Below the pieces are notes generated by a model. That model made no database searches. It worked only from the letters and a program-made list of their open reading frames with translations, and had not been told where the DNA came from. A stretch of 48,004 nucleotides of DNA from the NCBI GenBank assembly GCA_016930535.1, contig JAFGGN010000029.1, positions 1-48,004 of the forward strand, written 5' to 3'. Origin of the DNA: a bacterium. GTDB taxonomy: Bacteria > Zhuqueibacterota > QNDG01 > JAFGCO01. Both the position numbers and the translations under genes were made by a program. Every line of letters starts with the position of its first letter. Position 1 is the first letter of the stretch. Of this stretch, positions 25,686-33,774 are shown one piece after another.

Positions 25686-25723
25686 AAAAAGATAGGGTTT
25701 CTGGTTAGGAACCCTATCTTTTT
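25686..25723 (+). terminator. Terminator after tRNA-Arg
   Basis: AAAAAGATAGGGTT (25686-25699) pairs perfectly with AACCCTATCTTTTT (25710-25723) across a 10-base loop, ending in a T-run. This is a textbook intrinsic terminator; its A/T symmetry could let it work in both directions. Confidence 0.92.
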
Positions 25724-25796
25724 ATATATGCAGAATACCGATTTATTGTCATCACCATTGAAATTTTCAGCTAACCTGTAAAACGCGGAGGATGTC

Positions 25797-27227
25797 ATGA
25801 AGGCCGGGAGATGGTTCTTCGTTGCGCTGTTTTTCGTGTCGCAGACCACATTTTCACAGAAAATGACCGTGAAGGATTCGGATTCAAACGTACTGATGGA
25901 AGTCAATGATGAGGGAGACGCCGGATCCATCACGATTCCTTCTGTTTCAACACCGTCGTCGACTGAAGACAAGCTGTACAATGTCGATGGATTCTTATAC
26001 TGGGACGGGGCCGAGCTCGGAACCGCGCGCAGTGCCGGTGGCTGGACGGATGACGGAACCGTGGTACGGCTCTCCGAAAGTACGGACAAGGTCGGAATCG
26101 GGGATGCTTCGCCGACTTATACGCTGGATGTGACCGGGATCATCGGAATCCGGGATACGCAGATGCTTTTCCTGCCGGATCAGACCAGTTTTGAAAATTC
26201 TCTTTTCCTGGGTAACGGAGGAGCCAGTCTGGACCATTCGGGGGGCGGGCTGAACGGTTTCCACAACACGGCCGGAGGTATCGGTGCGCTCGAGGATATT
26301 ACAACAGGATTCAGAAATACGGCTTTCGGAAACAGCACACTCAATGTGAACACGATCGGAAATTATAACACGGCCATCGGAAATGAGGCCCTCGAATTCA
26401 ATATAGACGGGTATGAAAATACGGCGGTCGGAAATGCTGCGCTTCAAATGAATACCGCTTACTATAATACGGCGGTCGGTGCAGCAGCGTGCGCCCATAA
26501 CACGACAGGGACGGGTAATACGGGGCTCGGGTATATGGCCAATCATTACAATCAGACCGGCTCCAACAACACCATGCTTGGATTCGAGGCGGGAATGGGA
26601 TCGGCCCTGCACAACAAATCCGGAAATGTATTCATCGGATATCAGGCCGGATTGAATGAAACGGGCAGCAACAGGCTGATCATTCATAATTCCTCTTCCG
26701 CCAGTCCCGTCATCTGGGGGGATTTTGCCAATGGCCGGATCGTCATCAAGGGCAGCGGATCGGATAATACGAACAACCGGACATTTTTCGTGAACGGCGA
26801 TGCAGCAGGACAAACGGCCTGGTCCAATGACAGTGATCAGTGCCTGAAGAAGAATATCCGGACCATTCCAGAGGCACTGGACAAGGTTCAGAAACTCCAT
26901 GGCGTCAATTTTGAATGGCGCGATTCCGGAAAGCGGCCCAAAGGCGTTCAAATGGGCTTTATCGCGCAGGAAGCCAGGGACATTATTCCTGAAGTCGTCG
27001 ATGGTGAAGACGGTCACCTTTCTATGCAGTACGCACCGATCACGGCCCTGCTGGTGGAAGCCGTCAAGGAGCTTAAAATGACGGTGGATCAACTGGTACT
27101 GGAAAACGAGAAGCAAGCGGATGAAAACAGGATGCTGAAATCGGAGCTCGAGCGGATGGCGGGTGTTTCAGGGGGTAATCGGCTTGTGAATGCGGGTGAT
27201 AAGGATATGAATGCATCGGTTCATTAA
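25797..27227 (+). CDS. Exported protein with head repeats and C-terminal S74 chaperone domain
   Basis: The 476-residue product starts with a signal peptide (WFFVALFFVSQTTFS). A short beta region (LYNVDGFLYWDGAELG) is followed by a run of NTA(V/I)G-type repeats of about 14 residues (about 155-290) like the left-handed head repeats of trimeric adhesins. The C-terminus is a peptidase S74 intramolecular chaperone of endosialidase/tail-fibre type: S346-D347 with L350-K351-K352-N353 (the Ser/Lys self-cleavage dyad region), FIAQEA and a terminal coiled coil (VDQLVLENEKQADENRML). In that family the chaperone drives trimer assembly and is then cleaved off. No phage genes are near, so this is probably a cell-surface trimer. 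GGAGG lies 5-9 bases before the start. Confidence 0.88.
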   Translation: MKAGRWFFVALFFVSQTTFSQKMTVKDSDSNVLMEVNDEGDAGSITIPSVSTPSSTEDKLYNVDGFLYWDGAELGTARSAGGWTDDGTVVRLSESTDKVGIGDASPTYTLDVTGIIGIRDTQMLFLPDQTSFENSLFLGNGGASLDHSGGGLNGFHNTAGGIGALEDITTGFRNTAFGNSTLNVNTIGNYNTAIGNEALEFNIDGYENTAVGNAALQMNTAYYNTAVGAAACAHNTTGTGNTGLGYMANHYNQTGSNNTMLGFEAGMGSALHNKSGNVFIGYQAGLNETGSNRLIIHNSSSASPVIWGDFANGRIVIKGSGSDNTNNRTFFVNGDAAGQTAWSNDSDQCLKKNIRTIPEALDKVQKLHGVNFEWRDSGKRPKGVQMGFIAQEARDIIPEVVDGEDGHLSMQYAPITALLVEAVKELKMTVDQLVLENEKQADENRMLKSELERMAGVSGGNRLVNAGDKDMNASVH

Positions 27228-27358
27228 AGAGGATTTGTATAGGATTTCTCATGTGGGCTGGTGAAGAGATGGAAAACCCTTTATTGGTAATGCCATGGAT
27301 TACGAAATTCAGGACGATTGGAGAGATCTGGATCATGTATAAATATAGTGGAGGCGTG

Positions 27359-28447
27359 ATGAAACAGTTGATAAATTCCTACGGAAAACGGATTGTTATC
27401 ATTCTTACAATGCTTCAGTTTATCGGTTGCGCGACAATGTTCAATGTACCGACTGACCGTATTACTTTCGATTCTGAACCAAAGGGGGCACAGGTATTCA
27501 TCAATGATAAAAAAATTGGCGATACGGTTATTGAAATCGATCTGGATCCTCAGATACCTTATTTGGTCGAATTTAAAAAAGAAGGATATGAAAATAAAGT
27601 GATTCAATTGACATCTTCGATAGGACAAAAGTGGATTTTACTCGATTGTATATTCCTTTGGGGTTTTGTCGTGGATGCGGTCACCCGTGAATGGTATACC
27701 ATTGACCAGAAACATGTTTTTGCAGTGCTTGACAAGACCAGGGTGGATAGAATTCCTGGTTTAGCCCAGGATCAGAAAGGGATCATGAGCGATTCTTTGA
27801 TAAACCGTGATACCATTGATGAACAGCAGCACTCGATGGTTAATGCAGCTTCGGAAGTGCCGGGAACGCCTTTGAAACAAAAGAATGACACAACGGATAA
27901 ACCAGCCGGAACAATCAAGACTGAGATGGATCAGAAACAGATTGTTATTTTCTACAATGAAAAGAAAAAACCGGTCCCGGATAAAGAAATTATGTTCAGC
28001 TATTATGATGAAATCGCATTGAAACGCGTGATCGTGCCTTTAAAGACAGATGAGCGCGGGATGGCAACCGTATCGATTCCAGGATATTCGGATGGATCTT
28101 CGAGTATTTTTACGATGGCTCTGTCTGAGGCACTCATTCTAAAACATGCAACCGGAATCAGGATCCCTCCTTCCGGAATATTCGGAGGAGGAAAAAACAG
28201 CATGGTACTGAAAAGGGAGAGCAAATGGTATGTTCACAACGAAGGGTCTGAAATGCAGATCATGAGTTTTCCAGGGGATGGTTCGAGTGTGCATGAGATC
28301 AATCATGATATCCATATCATGATGTATGATTTTAAGAAAGGATTGTCATCCGGAGGCCACCAGATGGCCATTGCCAACGGAGGAATTAAACCGGTCGGAG
28401 TGGGTGATATTTTTATGGAAGGCTCCTCATACGATCTCACCTGGTGA
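27359..28447 (+). CDS. Lipoprotein with PEGA-like domain
   Basis: The ATG at 27359 has GGAGG four bases upstream and begins a lipoprotein signal (IVIILTMLQFIGC), giving 362 residues. Directly after the Cys is a PEGA-like domain (FDSEPKGAQVFINDKKIGDT to YLVEFKKEGYENKVIQL), a beta-sandwich often found in surface lipoproteins. A hydrophobic stretch follows (WILLDCIFLWGFVVDAV). The rest is a low-complexity linker and a C-terminal part with no family I recognise. The lipobox is slightly atypical (Phe at -3). The next gene starts 71 bases downstream. Base composition is lower in GC than the dcw region. Confidence 0.75.
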   Translation: MKQLINSYGKRIVIILTMLQFIGCATMFNVPTDRITFDSEPKGAQVFINDKKIGDTVIEIDLDPQIPYLVEFKKEGYENKVIQLTSSIGQKWILLDCIFLWGFVVDAVTREWYTIDQKHVFAVLDKTRVDRIPGLAQDQKGIMSDSLINRDTIDEQQHSMVNAASEVPGTPLKQKNDTTDKPAGTIKTEMDQKQIVIFYNEKKKPVPDKEIMFSYYDEIALKRVIVPLKTDERGMATVSIPGYSDGSSSIFTMALSEALILKHATGIRIPPSGIFGGGKNSMVLKRESKWYVHNEGSEMQIMSFPGDGSSVHEINHDIHIMMYDFKKGLSSGGHQMAIANGGIKPVGVGDIFMEGSSYDLTW

Positions 28448-28518
28448 GCGGAGTAACAATCCCGGGACCTGGCTGCCCGTGGATTTTGACTGTCGGGGAA
28501 TATATCTGGGAGGTTTGT

Positions 28519-29124
28519 ATGAATTCAGAAACGGATCGTTGTCCGAAATGCGGAGCAACATTTGGATTTTGGGAAAAATTAAATGCACCGTCCATGTGCA
28601 AAAAATGCTGGAACAATCAGCAATCCAAAGACAATGCAATAAAATGCAGGTATTTTGTTCATAAAAATGTCGGACCTAAACGTGCAGGCGGAGGAGATGT
28701 AAAATTTACGCGTGCAGTTATCACTATCAAACATCCCTTCCATGAAACTGCCGACCGTAAAAAGAGGATTCAACACACTTGCCCCACCTGCAACAGAGTA
28801 CTTGATGTCAATATTACTCCCGGATTATTGAAACGGAAGGCCATGAACAGAAAATCGGTAACGGATCATATTGTAAAAATATGTGTCGGAACAGGTTTCT
28901 CTGTTCTTGTTTATATCATTGTATTTGACAGGAATCTCAGACTTGATATTTTTAACGGGCCGCACGGCAGGCATAGTTTTGTTCCGATTTTGCAGGCGAT
29001 TGCCGGCCTGGGAATATTGTTTGTTATTTTCATGATCTGCAGAAGGTTCGTGGATACCTATGATGTCGTCGGCGAGAAAAAAAATACGGAAAAAGCCTAT
29101 ATCGAACATTCAATAGAAGAGTAA
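28519..29124 (+). CDS. Zinc-ribbon membrane protein, unknown function
   Basis: The ATG at 28519 has GGGAGG five bases upstream and gives 201 residues. The N-terminus has a zinc ribbon (CPKC near residues 8-11, CKKC near residues 27-30). A second Cys pair (CPTC near residue 89) lies in the middle. Two membrane segments follow (about residues 120-136 and 155-177), and the tail is charged. I recognise no function; it could be a membrane-bound sensor or assembly factor. Directly after its stop codon, in the same frame, lies the remnant of a PIN-toxin gene. Confidence 0.7.
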   Translation: MNSETDRCPKCGATFGFWEKLNAPSMCKKCWNNQQSKDNAIKCRYFVHKNVGPKRAGGGDVKFTRAVITIKHPFHETADRKKRIQHTCPTCNRVLDVNITPGLLKRKAMNRKSVTDHIVKICVGTGFSVLVYIIVFDRNLRLDIFNGPHGRHSFVPILQAIAGLGILFVIFMICRRFVDTYDVVGEKKNTEKAYIEHSIEE

Positions 29125-29232
29125 AATATTATCATTACGTTTAATGTCCGCGATTTTAAAGGTGCCAAAAAATTTGGTGTCAGTTTTGTAATGACAAGTG
29201 AATTTTTAAAACTGCTTGAGAAAACAAAATGA
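29125..29232 (+). pseudogene. 3' remnant of a PIN-family toxin gene
   Basis: The frame beginning right after the TAA of the zinc-ribbon gene reads 35 codons to a TGA at 29230-29232. The peptide contains ITFNVRDFKGAKKFGVSFVM followed by TSEFLKLL, which matches the C-terminal end of PIN-domain toxins (T-x-N-x-x-D-F ... GV ... TPxEFL). There is no start codon or N-terminal domain, so about 100 residues are missing. It overlaps the antitoxin start by ATGA, the usual coupling of this module. Assignment is by pattern recognition from memory. Confidence 0.6.
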
Positions 29233-29384
29233 GCACGTTAAGTCTGAGAATACCCGAGTCTCTGCATAAGCGGGTCAAGAAGCTTGCCTCGGAGGACAAT
29301 GTGTCCATCAATCAATTCATCACATCCGCGCTTGCCGAGAAAATATCCGCCCTGGATTATGAAATCCAGGGCGATCGGGTTTGA
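29229..29384 (+). CDS. Ribbon-helix-helix antitoxin, C-terminus replaced by repeat
   Basis: This 51-residue product reads STLSLRIPESLHKRVKKLA, then SINQFITSALAEKISAL. It is the ribbon-helix-helix DNA-binding core of HicB/Arc-type antitoxins that accompany PIN toxins. The strand (LSLRIPE) and both helices are intact. After residue 41 the sequence DYEIQGDRV is encoded by a copy of the dispersed repeat at 29345-29377, so the natural toxin-binding tail appears to be lost. Whether it is still expressed is unknown. Confidence 0.7.
   Translation: MSTLSLRIPESLHKRVKKLASEDNVSINQFITSALAEKISALDYEIQGDRV
29345..29377 (+). repeat. Dispersed hairpin repeat, partial copy A
   Basis: These 33 bases match 30241-30273 with one difference. 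They contain the helix CTGGATT/AATCCAG with loop ATGA (29352-29369). Only the second hairpin of the full unit is present here. The copy lies inside the 3' end of the antitoxin gene. Confidence 0.8.
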
Positions 29385-29585
29385 CACAGTTAATGCGTTA
29401 TAAAACTCCGCGCATGATAGGAGCAGCAAAACAAGGGTTTTTATTATTTCCATTTGCTTTTGATTTTCTTTTTATGTAATATCTTCAAATTTATCATTCA
29501 ATCCAATACATGATTCTGTTCGCTTGTGTGTACTTCAGTCGGTTTGGGAAAATACGTAAACTGGGATTAATCAGAGAGGTGTATC

Positions 29586-30101
29586 ATGTTCGTATTGATC
29601 GGGACGAGTGATTTGAAAAAGAACCTTGGGCAAGAACCTCAGAGTTGTATGCGTTGCGAAAAGGAAACGATTCACAGAATCGAACAAGTCTGGAGCTGGT
29701 TGACCTTTTTTTTTATTCCAATCATTCCGCTCGGTAAGAAAAAAATAATGAAACGATGCAATCTTTGCGGACAAGAGTTGGAATTGGATTACCGGTCTGC
29801 CATCACGGATCCGAATTCAAAGTCCATCTCAGCCCAGGCCGTTCAGAAGAATATTGAAAACAAACTTAAAGGCAAACGAAGATCCTCATTGTTTTTTGCA
29901 TGGCTCCTGGCCAGTATTGCAGGATTTTTTGCCATTGGTATCTCGGGGGCATATTTCGACAAATCCACGGACATGGAAGGCTCTGGAGCCATCGTCGGTT
30001 TCATAATCGTAGTCTTTTTCCCGTTTCTATTCTCATATATTTTGTTTAAAAAGGCCAGGAAATACAAGGAACAAATCGGCCGTGAGAATAAACAGCCATA
30101 A
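29586..30101 (+). CDS. Zinc-ribbon membrane protein, unknown function
   Basis: The 171-residue product has an N-terminal zinc ribbon made of CMRC (about residues 21-24) and CNLC (about residues 58-61). The ribbon is interrupted by a hydrophobic loop (WLTFFFIPIIPLGKKK), an arrangement familiar from small zinc-ribbon proteins in which the loop packs against the membrane. Two membrane segments follow near residues 102-120 and 134-152, then a basic tail. I recognise no specific function. The ATG follows AGAGGTGTATC. It lies between copies A and B of the hairpin repeat. Confidence 0.72.
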   Translation: MFVLIGTSDLKKNLGQEPQSCMRCEKETIHRIEQVWSWLTFFFIPIIPLGKKKIMKRCNLCGQELELDYRSAITDPNSKSISAQAVQKNIENKLKGKRRSSLFFAWLLASIAGFFAIGISGAYFDKSTDMEGSGAIVGFIIVVFFPFLFSYILFKKARKYKEQIGRENKQP

Positions 30102-30125
30102 TTCAATTTGAATCAATTTCCGCCT

Positions 30126-30145
30126 GGGCACGGCGCGCCATGCCC
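30126..30145. repeat. GC-rich palindrome
   Basis: GGGCA and TGCCC enclose the self-complementary GGCGCGCC, giving a 10-bp hairpin or cruciform with one C/A mismatch. It lies 25 bases after the zinc-ribbon gene. No T-run follows, so it is more like a short palindromic repeat than a terminator. Confidence 0.6.
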
Positions 30146-30216
30146 CTGCATTGTATTGTGATGTCCCGACGAATGATTTGTGAATTTATTCAGGCAGATT
30201 ATAATTGGTGACTGTC

Positions 30217-30273
30217 GAAGGGCTGTGAAGCCCTTCCGTTATCCGCACTGGATTATGAAATCCAGGGCGATCG
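30217..30273 (+). repeat. Dispersed double-hairpin repeat, copy B
   Basis: Hairpin 1 is GAAGGGCT/AGCCCTTC (8 bp, loop GTGA) at 30217-30236. Hairpin 2 is CTGGATT/AATCCAG (7 bp, loop ATGA) at 30248-30265. It lies 38 bases before the AT-rich barrel gene. Copy C lies on the other side of that gene, in the same orientation. Confidence 0.8.
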
Positions 30274-30310
30274 CATAATTCAGTTATTGAATATCGATGA
30301 TGAAAATTTT

Positions 30311-30994
30311 ATGAAAAAACCGAATTTGATCGTAGTTATTATTACGTTCAGTTTTGTTTTGAATGCTGAAACCAGTGTCAGATTTTGTGGAAATTTATCG
30401 ATATTGGAAACCTCCAATGCTCAATTAGTACCAGGCTTTTCAGTAGCATTAAGTAAACAATGGAACATCTATAAAGATTTTGGATTGGGCGGTGAAATAG
30501 GATTTTCTCAAAGAAATGCCTATTGTAAAAACAAAACATTTGTATCCTGGGGCATGGAACAGATAATTAACAATATTTATTATACAAATCATTCGATATC
30601 CAAACATAGTCTTGATATTCCTCTCTATGTTTTTAAAAAATTATTATTAAGAAATAGAATCTGGCAGTTTATAATCAGATATTCGATATCGACAGATTTT
30701 AGCGGTGAAACGAATATTAAAGTTACAGACAGTCGACCTTTCTCGGAATTGAGTGTAGAGGACCAGAAATCATTCAAAGCCGATTATGAATCTATTGGAG
30801 ACCTCGATATAATAGGATCCGGTCATCAAAGCTTTCAATTCGGCTTATCTGCGAGATTGTCTGACAATAAATTTTTAAATATATTATTTATAAGGAGTTA
30901 TATAAAACGGGTTCAAAGTGTCTATTACAAAGAGTATCTGGATACAATTGAAATCGGCATAGGATTTATTTTATTTACAAAAGCAATTCAATAA
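30311..30994 (+). CDS. AT-rich outer-membrane barrel-like protein
   Basis: The start at 30311 (MKKPNLIVV) gives 227 residues with a signal peptide (LIVVIITFSFVLNAET). The mature protein shows barrel-type strands (VRFCGNLSIL, LVPGFSVALSKQW, FGLGGEIGFSQRNAY, SFQFGLSARLS, IEIGIGFILF), resembling the PorT/outer-membrane-barrel domain of Bacteroidota; the family match is tentative. Base composition is visibly far more AT-rich than in the neighbours. Direct copies of the double-hairpin repeat lie on both sides, which suggests acquisition from elsewhere. An ATG eight codons upstream is possible but gives no better signal. Confidence 0.7.
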   Translation: MKKPNLIVVIITFSFVLNAETSVRFCGNLSILETSNAQLVPGFSVALSKQWNIYKDFGLGGEIGFSQRNAYCKNKTFVSWGMEQIINNIYYTNHSISKHSLDIPLYVFKKLLLRNRIWQFIIRYSISTDFSGETNIKVTDSRPFSELSVEDQKSFKADYESIGDLDIIGSGHQSFQFGLSARLSDNKFLNILFIRSYIKRVQSVYYKEYLDTIEIGIGFILFTKAIQ

Positions 30995-31037
30995 GGTGGC
31001 CTAAGAGGGCGATGTGTCTTATTTTGAATGCCTCTCA

Positions 31038-31086
31038 AAGGGCTGTGAAGTCCTTCCGTTTTCCATCCCGGATCTTATAATCCGGG
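31038..31086 (+). repeat. Dispersed double-hairpin repeat, diverged copy C
   Basis: Hairpin 1 is AAGGGCT/AGTCCTT with loop GTGA, keeping pairing through a G-U. Hairpin 2 is CCCGGAT/ATCCGGG (31067-31086), where a T-A pair of copy B has become C-G. The changes therefore preserve both helices. The rest of 30995-31392 holds no gene I would call. Confidence 0.7.
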
Positions 31087-31392
31087 ACGATTTACAGGGC
31101 CGTGTGTGCATACGAGATCCATTATCCGAAATTCTGCGACAGGTTATTTATGTTAAAGGGCTCCGGGAAATTTCTGTTTATCGCGCGTATCCTTTTACTG
31201 ACATTTCCAAAATTTTATATCTAAAAATCTTATGCATTTCTTCGTATAGAAACGTCAGTAAAAGCATACAATCCATCCAATTTTATTTGTATAAAGCAAT
31301 ACGTGTAAGTGAAAGTAATTACGGAGATTACGTGATGATGATCCGGTATGGCACGCTTTTGGTAAAAAGAATAATACATGACTCGAGTGGTG

Positions 31393-31827
31393 ATGACTCC
31401 CGGAGTGAAGATAACGATATCGTTCTTTTCGATAATGATATCCGTATTGCTCTGCTATCCCGCTTATGCCCAATCGACCGCCTCGCATGAGGTACGTTTC
31501 GTATTTAAACCCGCACACAGGTTGTCGGTTCATCACCAAGGCACGGCCGTACTGCAAAAACCGGGAAAAAGTCGGAATCCAGACGGATTCGATATTCAGT
31601 TGTCTGACCCGGAGCGCGATCAGCAGATCCTCGTTTCCGTTTCTTCAACAGGCGGAAATGCATTATCCCAGTTGGAAATTAACGGCGTAGAAACGGCAAT
31701 AGATAACAGAAGCTCTGTCATAGTCAGCGGAGTGCCTGAAACAGAAATGCACATCCGTTTTAAATATATAAAATCGAAATTGAAGGACGATCAAGTGGCC
31801 GTCATGCTGACCTTTATGGACATATGA
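31393..31827 (+). CDS. Small exported protein, unknown function
   Basis: The product (144 residues from the ATG at 31393; an ATG at 31378 would add five) has a clear signal peptide (ITISFFSIMISVLLCYPAYA, with cleavage expected after AYA). The mature domain of about 115 residues is rich in beta strands (HEVRFVFKPAHRLSVHHQG; QQILVSVSSTGG; SSVIVSGVPETEMHIRFKY) and has no cysteines. It is likely periplasmic or surface-exposed. I recognise no family. It is followed by the largest gene-free stretch of this region. Confidence 0.6.
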   Translation: MTPGVKITISFFSIMISVLLCYPAYAQSTASHEVRFVFKPAHRLSVHHQGTAVLQKPGKSRNPDGFDIQLSDPERDQQILVSVSSTGGNALSQLEINGVETAIDNRSSVIVSGVPETEMHIRFKYIKSKLKDDQVAVMLTFMDI

Positions 31828-32359
31828 CCGACGGTATTTAATTTATCCATTTATCCCATTTTTATGGATAATCCTTAACTCACGGATTAATCCGGATGTC
31901 TGTTCCTGCAGGATTGTCGTGGTTGTAAACATTTCGGTAATTCATGACATTTTGGTGATGATGGCTGCCGTTTTTCCATTTGACATTCGATTATACATTA
32001 ATTATATTCAAGGCAACTCCACATGGCCAATCCTGCATCAAATGCTTCTGAAACACAACGAATCGGGAAAAGTTGAATTTTTCTTATTATTTTGATCGGA
32101 ACGTATGATTGCTTTGTTTAAAGAACTGCTTCTGGCCTGATCCTCTTTACGATTTTGCATCCATCATCCTTTGATTCAATGACCGCCATATGGTTTTTCA
32201 ACGATGAAATTTAATCGTCCGGGCACAGAATAAAATCGAAAATCCGGCTTGTTTATAACAATCACAACATTTGGCAGTAATAGTAATACACACGATTGGG
32301 AATTCCCGGTTTAGCAGTATTACAATGATCAATTCATGATTCAAATTGCAGGAGAGCCA
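31828..32359. other. Gene-free stretch before the cytidine deaminase
   Basis: No credible gene, RNA or strong terminator is visible in these 532 bases on either strand. It is moderately AT-rich and should contain the promoter of the deaminase operon, but I see no convincing -35/-10 pair. Confidence 0.4.
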
Positions 32360-32803
32360 ATGATCACCATCAAAATTCCGCAGTCTGTTCTGGAAGAAAT
32401 GAAGCAAAAAGCCCGCGATGTTTCAAAAAAATCTTATAACTGTTACAGTAAATTCTCAGCAGGAGCAGCTGTCCTCGATGATAAAAACAAGATTTATTCT
32501 GCATGTATTATTGAAAATGCATCCTTTGGTCTGACGAGCTGTGCAGAGAGAAATGCGATTTATAAAATGATCAGCGAGGGTTCAGAAAATTTAAAAGCAA
32601 TGGTGGTGTACACGCCGACATCGAAGCCGATAACACCTTGCGGCGCCTGTCTCCAGGTCATTCATGAATTCAACCCGGAAACGCCCGTGTACTGTTTTTG
32701 TGACAGTCATGAGATCGCAGATAACACGCTTTCTGATTTGCTGCCACATGCTTTCGGACTAAAACGAAAAGGAGAAAACGAAAATGAAATCCAAAGAGGA
32801 TAA
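32360..32803 (+). CDS. cdd: Cytidine deaminase
   Basis: Cytidine deaminase hydrolyses cytidine or deoxycytidine to uridine forms for pyrimidine salvage. The ATG at 32360 follows GGAGAG and gives 147 residues, typical of the tetrameric single-domain class. The zinc site is complete: C61-A-E63 in TSCAERNAI and P93-C94-G-A-C97 in TPCGACLQV. The substrate motif NASFG is also present. It overlaps the next gene, a membrane GAF protein, by 20 bases, so the two are translationally coupled. That partner is unusual for a simple salvage enzyme. Blasticidin-S-deaminase-like activity is an alternative within the superfamily. Confidence 0.9.
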   Translation: MITIKIPQSVLEEMKQKARDVSKKSYNCYSKFSAGAAVLDDKNKIYSACIIENASFGLTSCAERNAIYKMISEGSENLKAMVVYTPTSKPITPCGACLQVIHEFNPETPVYCFCDSHEIADNTLSDLLPHAFGLKRKGENENEIQRG

Positions 32804-33704
32804 ACAAAATTATACCGGACCGGCTGTTACAGGCATTATCAAACTGGCCGCCGAGATAATTCCGAAGTGCCAGGCGTGGATGCGCGGTCCGCTTCTTGTC
32901 AGCACTTACATTACTGTTATGGTTACGGTTATTTCCGGATTGATCGTCAAGAATACCGGGGATTATTTATTGCCTTCCGTCATCATCATCCTGGCATTGA
33001 TCATACTCGCTTTTAATTGCTATGTCCTTTATTTTCGAAAAAATCTTGTCGACAGAATGAAAGAGGAAATGCAGAATGAAAAGGTGCAGATCTACAGCCG
33101 CAAGCTTCCGAAACTGCCCATTCCCGATGACAGGAACAGAAAACAAATCACGCAATTGCTGAAAGATCTTCGTCAGGATATTTTTAAAACCTTTCAAAAA
33201 AAATACCGTGCCGTGAAAATCGAGCAGTTCAGGGCCAATATTTTTATGGCGGAATATGATAAAGTGGAAAAAGGCGATGTGTGTACCATGGAAATGCGTC
33301 CGCCTTTTAAAGTGAACATGGACCGATTCAAAGACAACGAAATCCCATTCCGTCCGGGCCAGGGTGCCACCGGTAAATGTTTTATCGATCATGAAGCGAG
33401 TGTCACCGTTATTTCCGAAGACATTGAGGACCAGACAGACCTGACCTTGAAATTAATGAGAACCCTGGCTCCGAATTTGAGCTGGATATTGACGTTTCCC
33501 CTGAGAGACAAAGACGGCAATGCTTTTGCCGTTCTGAACTGTGACTGTCTCGATTTTGAGGTGGGTAAAAAGAATGAACAACCATTACGGAAAGAATTGG
33601 ACAATTTAAAGAACAAATACCAGAAGAAAGTAGATGCAATCGCCCGTCTTTTCGATCACTATTCAAGAGTAAGGGTTTCCATCGTGCTGGAAGAAGCCAT
33701 ATGA
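32784..33704 (+). CDS. Two-helix membrane protein with cytoplasmic GAF-like domain
   Basis: The 306-residue product has two membrane segments close together (about residues 36-54 and 64-82). A basic coiled region follows, then a GAF-like domain at about residues 150-265 (FRANIFMAEYDKVEKGDV; FRPGQGATGKCF; LSWILTFPLRDKDGNAFAVL, then NCDCLDF), and a C-terminal helix. GAF domains bind small ligands such as nucleotides, and two-helix anchors are common in effector or sensor proteins. The AAAAGGAG ribosome site lies inside the end of cdd and the frames overlap by 20 bases. A nucleotide-responsive function with the deaminase is inference; I know of no described system with exactly this pair. Confidence 0.78.
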   Translation: MKSKEDKQNYTGPAVTGIIKLAAEIIPKCQAWMRGPLLVSTYITVMVTVISGLIVKNTGDYLLPSVIIILALIILAFNCYVLYFRKNLVDRMKEEMQNEKVQIYSRKLPKLPIPDDRNRKQITQLLKDLRQDIFKTFQKKYRAVKIEQFRANIFMAEYDKVEKGDVCTMEMRPPFKVNMDRFKDNEIPFRPGQGATGKCFIDHEASVTVISEDIEDQTDLTLKLMRTLAPNLSWILTFPLRDKDGNAFAVLNCDCLDFEVGKKNEQPLRKELDNLKNKYQKKVDAIARLFDHYSRVRVSIVLEEAI

Positions 33705-33774
33705 AACATCCTGATCCCTTCATGCGTTAATTCCATAATAAGAATACGGAATGTCGTTTGAAGGGAGGATGATC

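Noticed and set aside
25797..27227. Prophage tail region
   Set aside because: The S74 domain is typical of tail fibres, but the protein has a signal peptide and there are no other phage genes nearby.
30217..31086. Integron attC sites around the barrel gene
   Set aside because: The repeats fold into hairpins and flank a cassette-like gene, but the expected core sites (GTTRRRY and its partner) are not present and no integrase is seen.
31014..31490. Open frame of 158 codons before the small exported protein
   Set aside because: It contains repeat copy C, has no ribosome site or recognisable domain, and its end overlaps the signal peptide of the better-supported gene at 31393.
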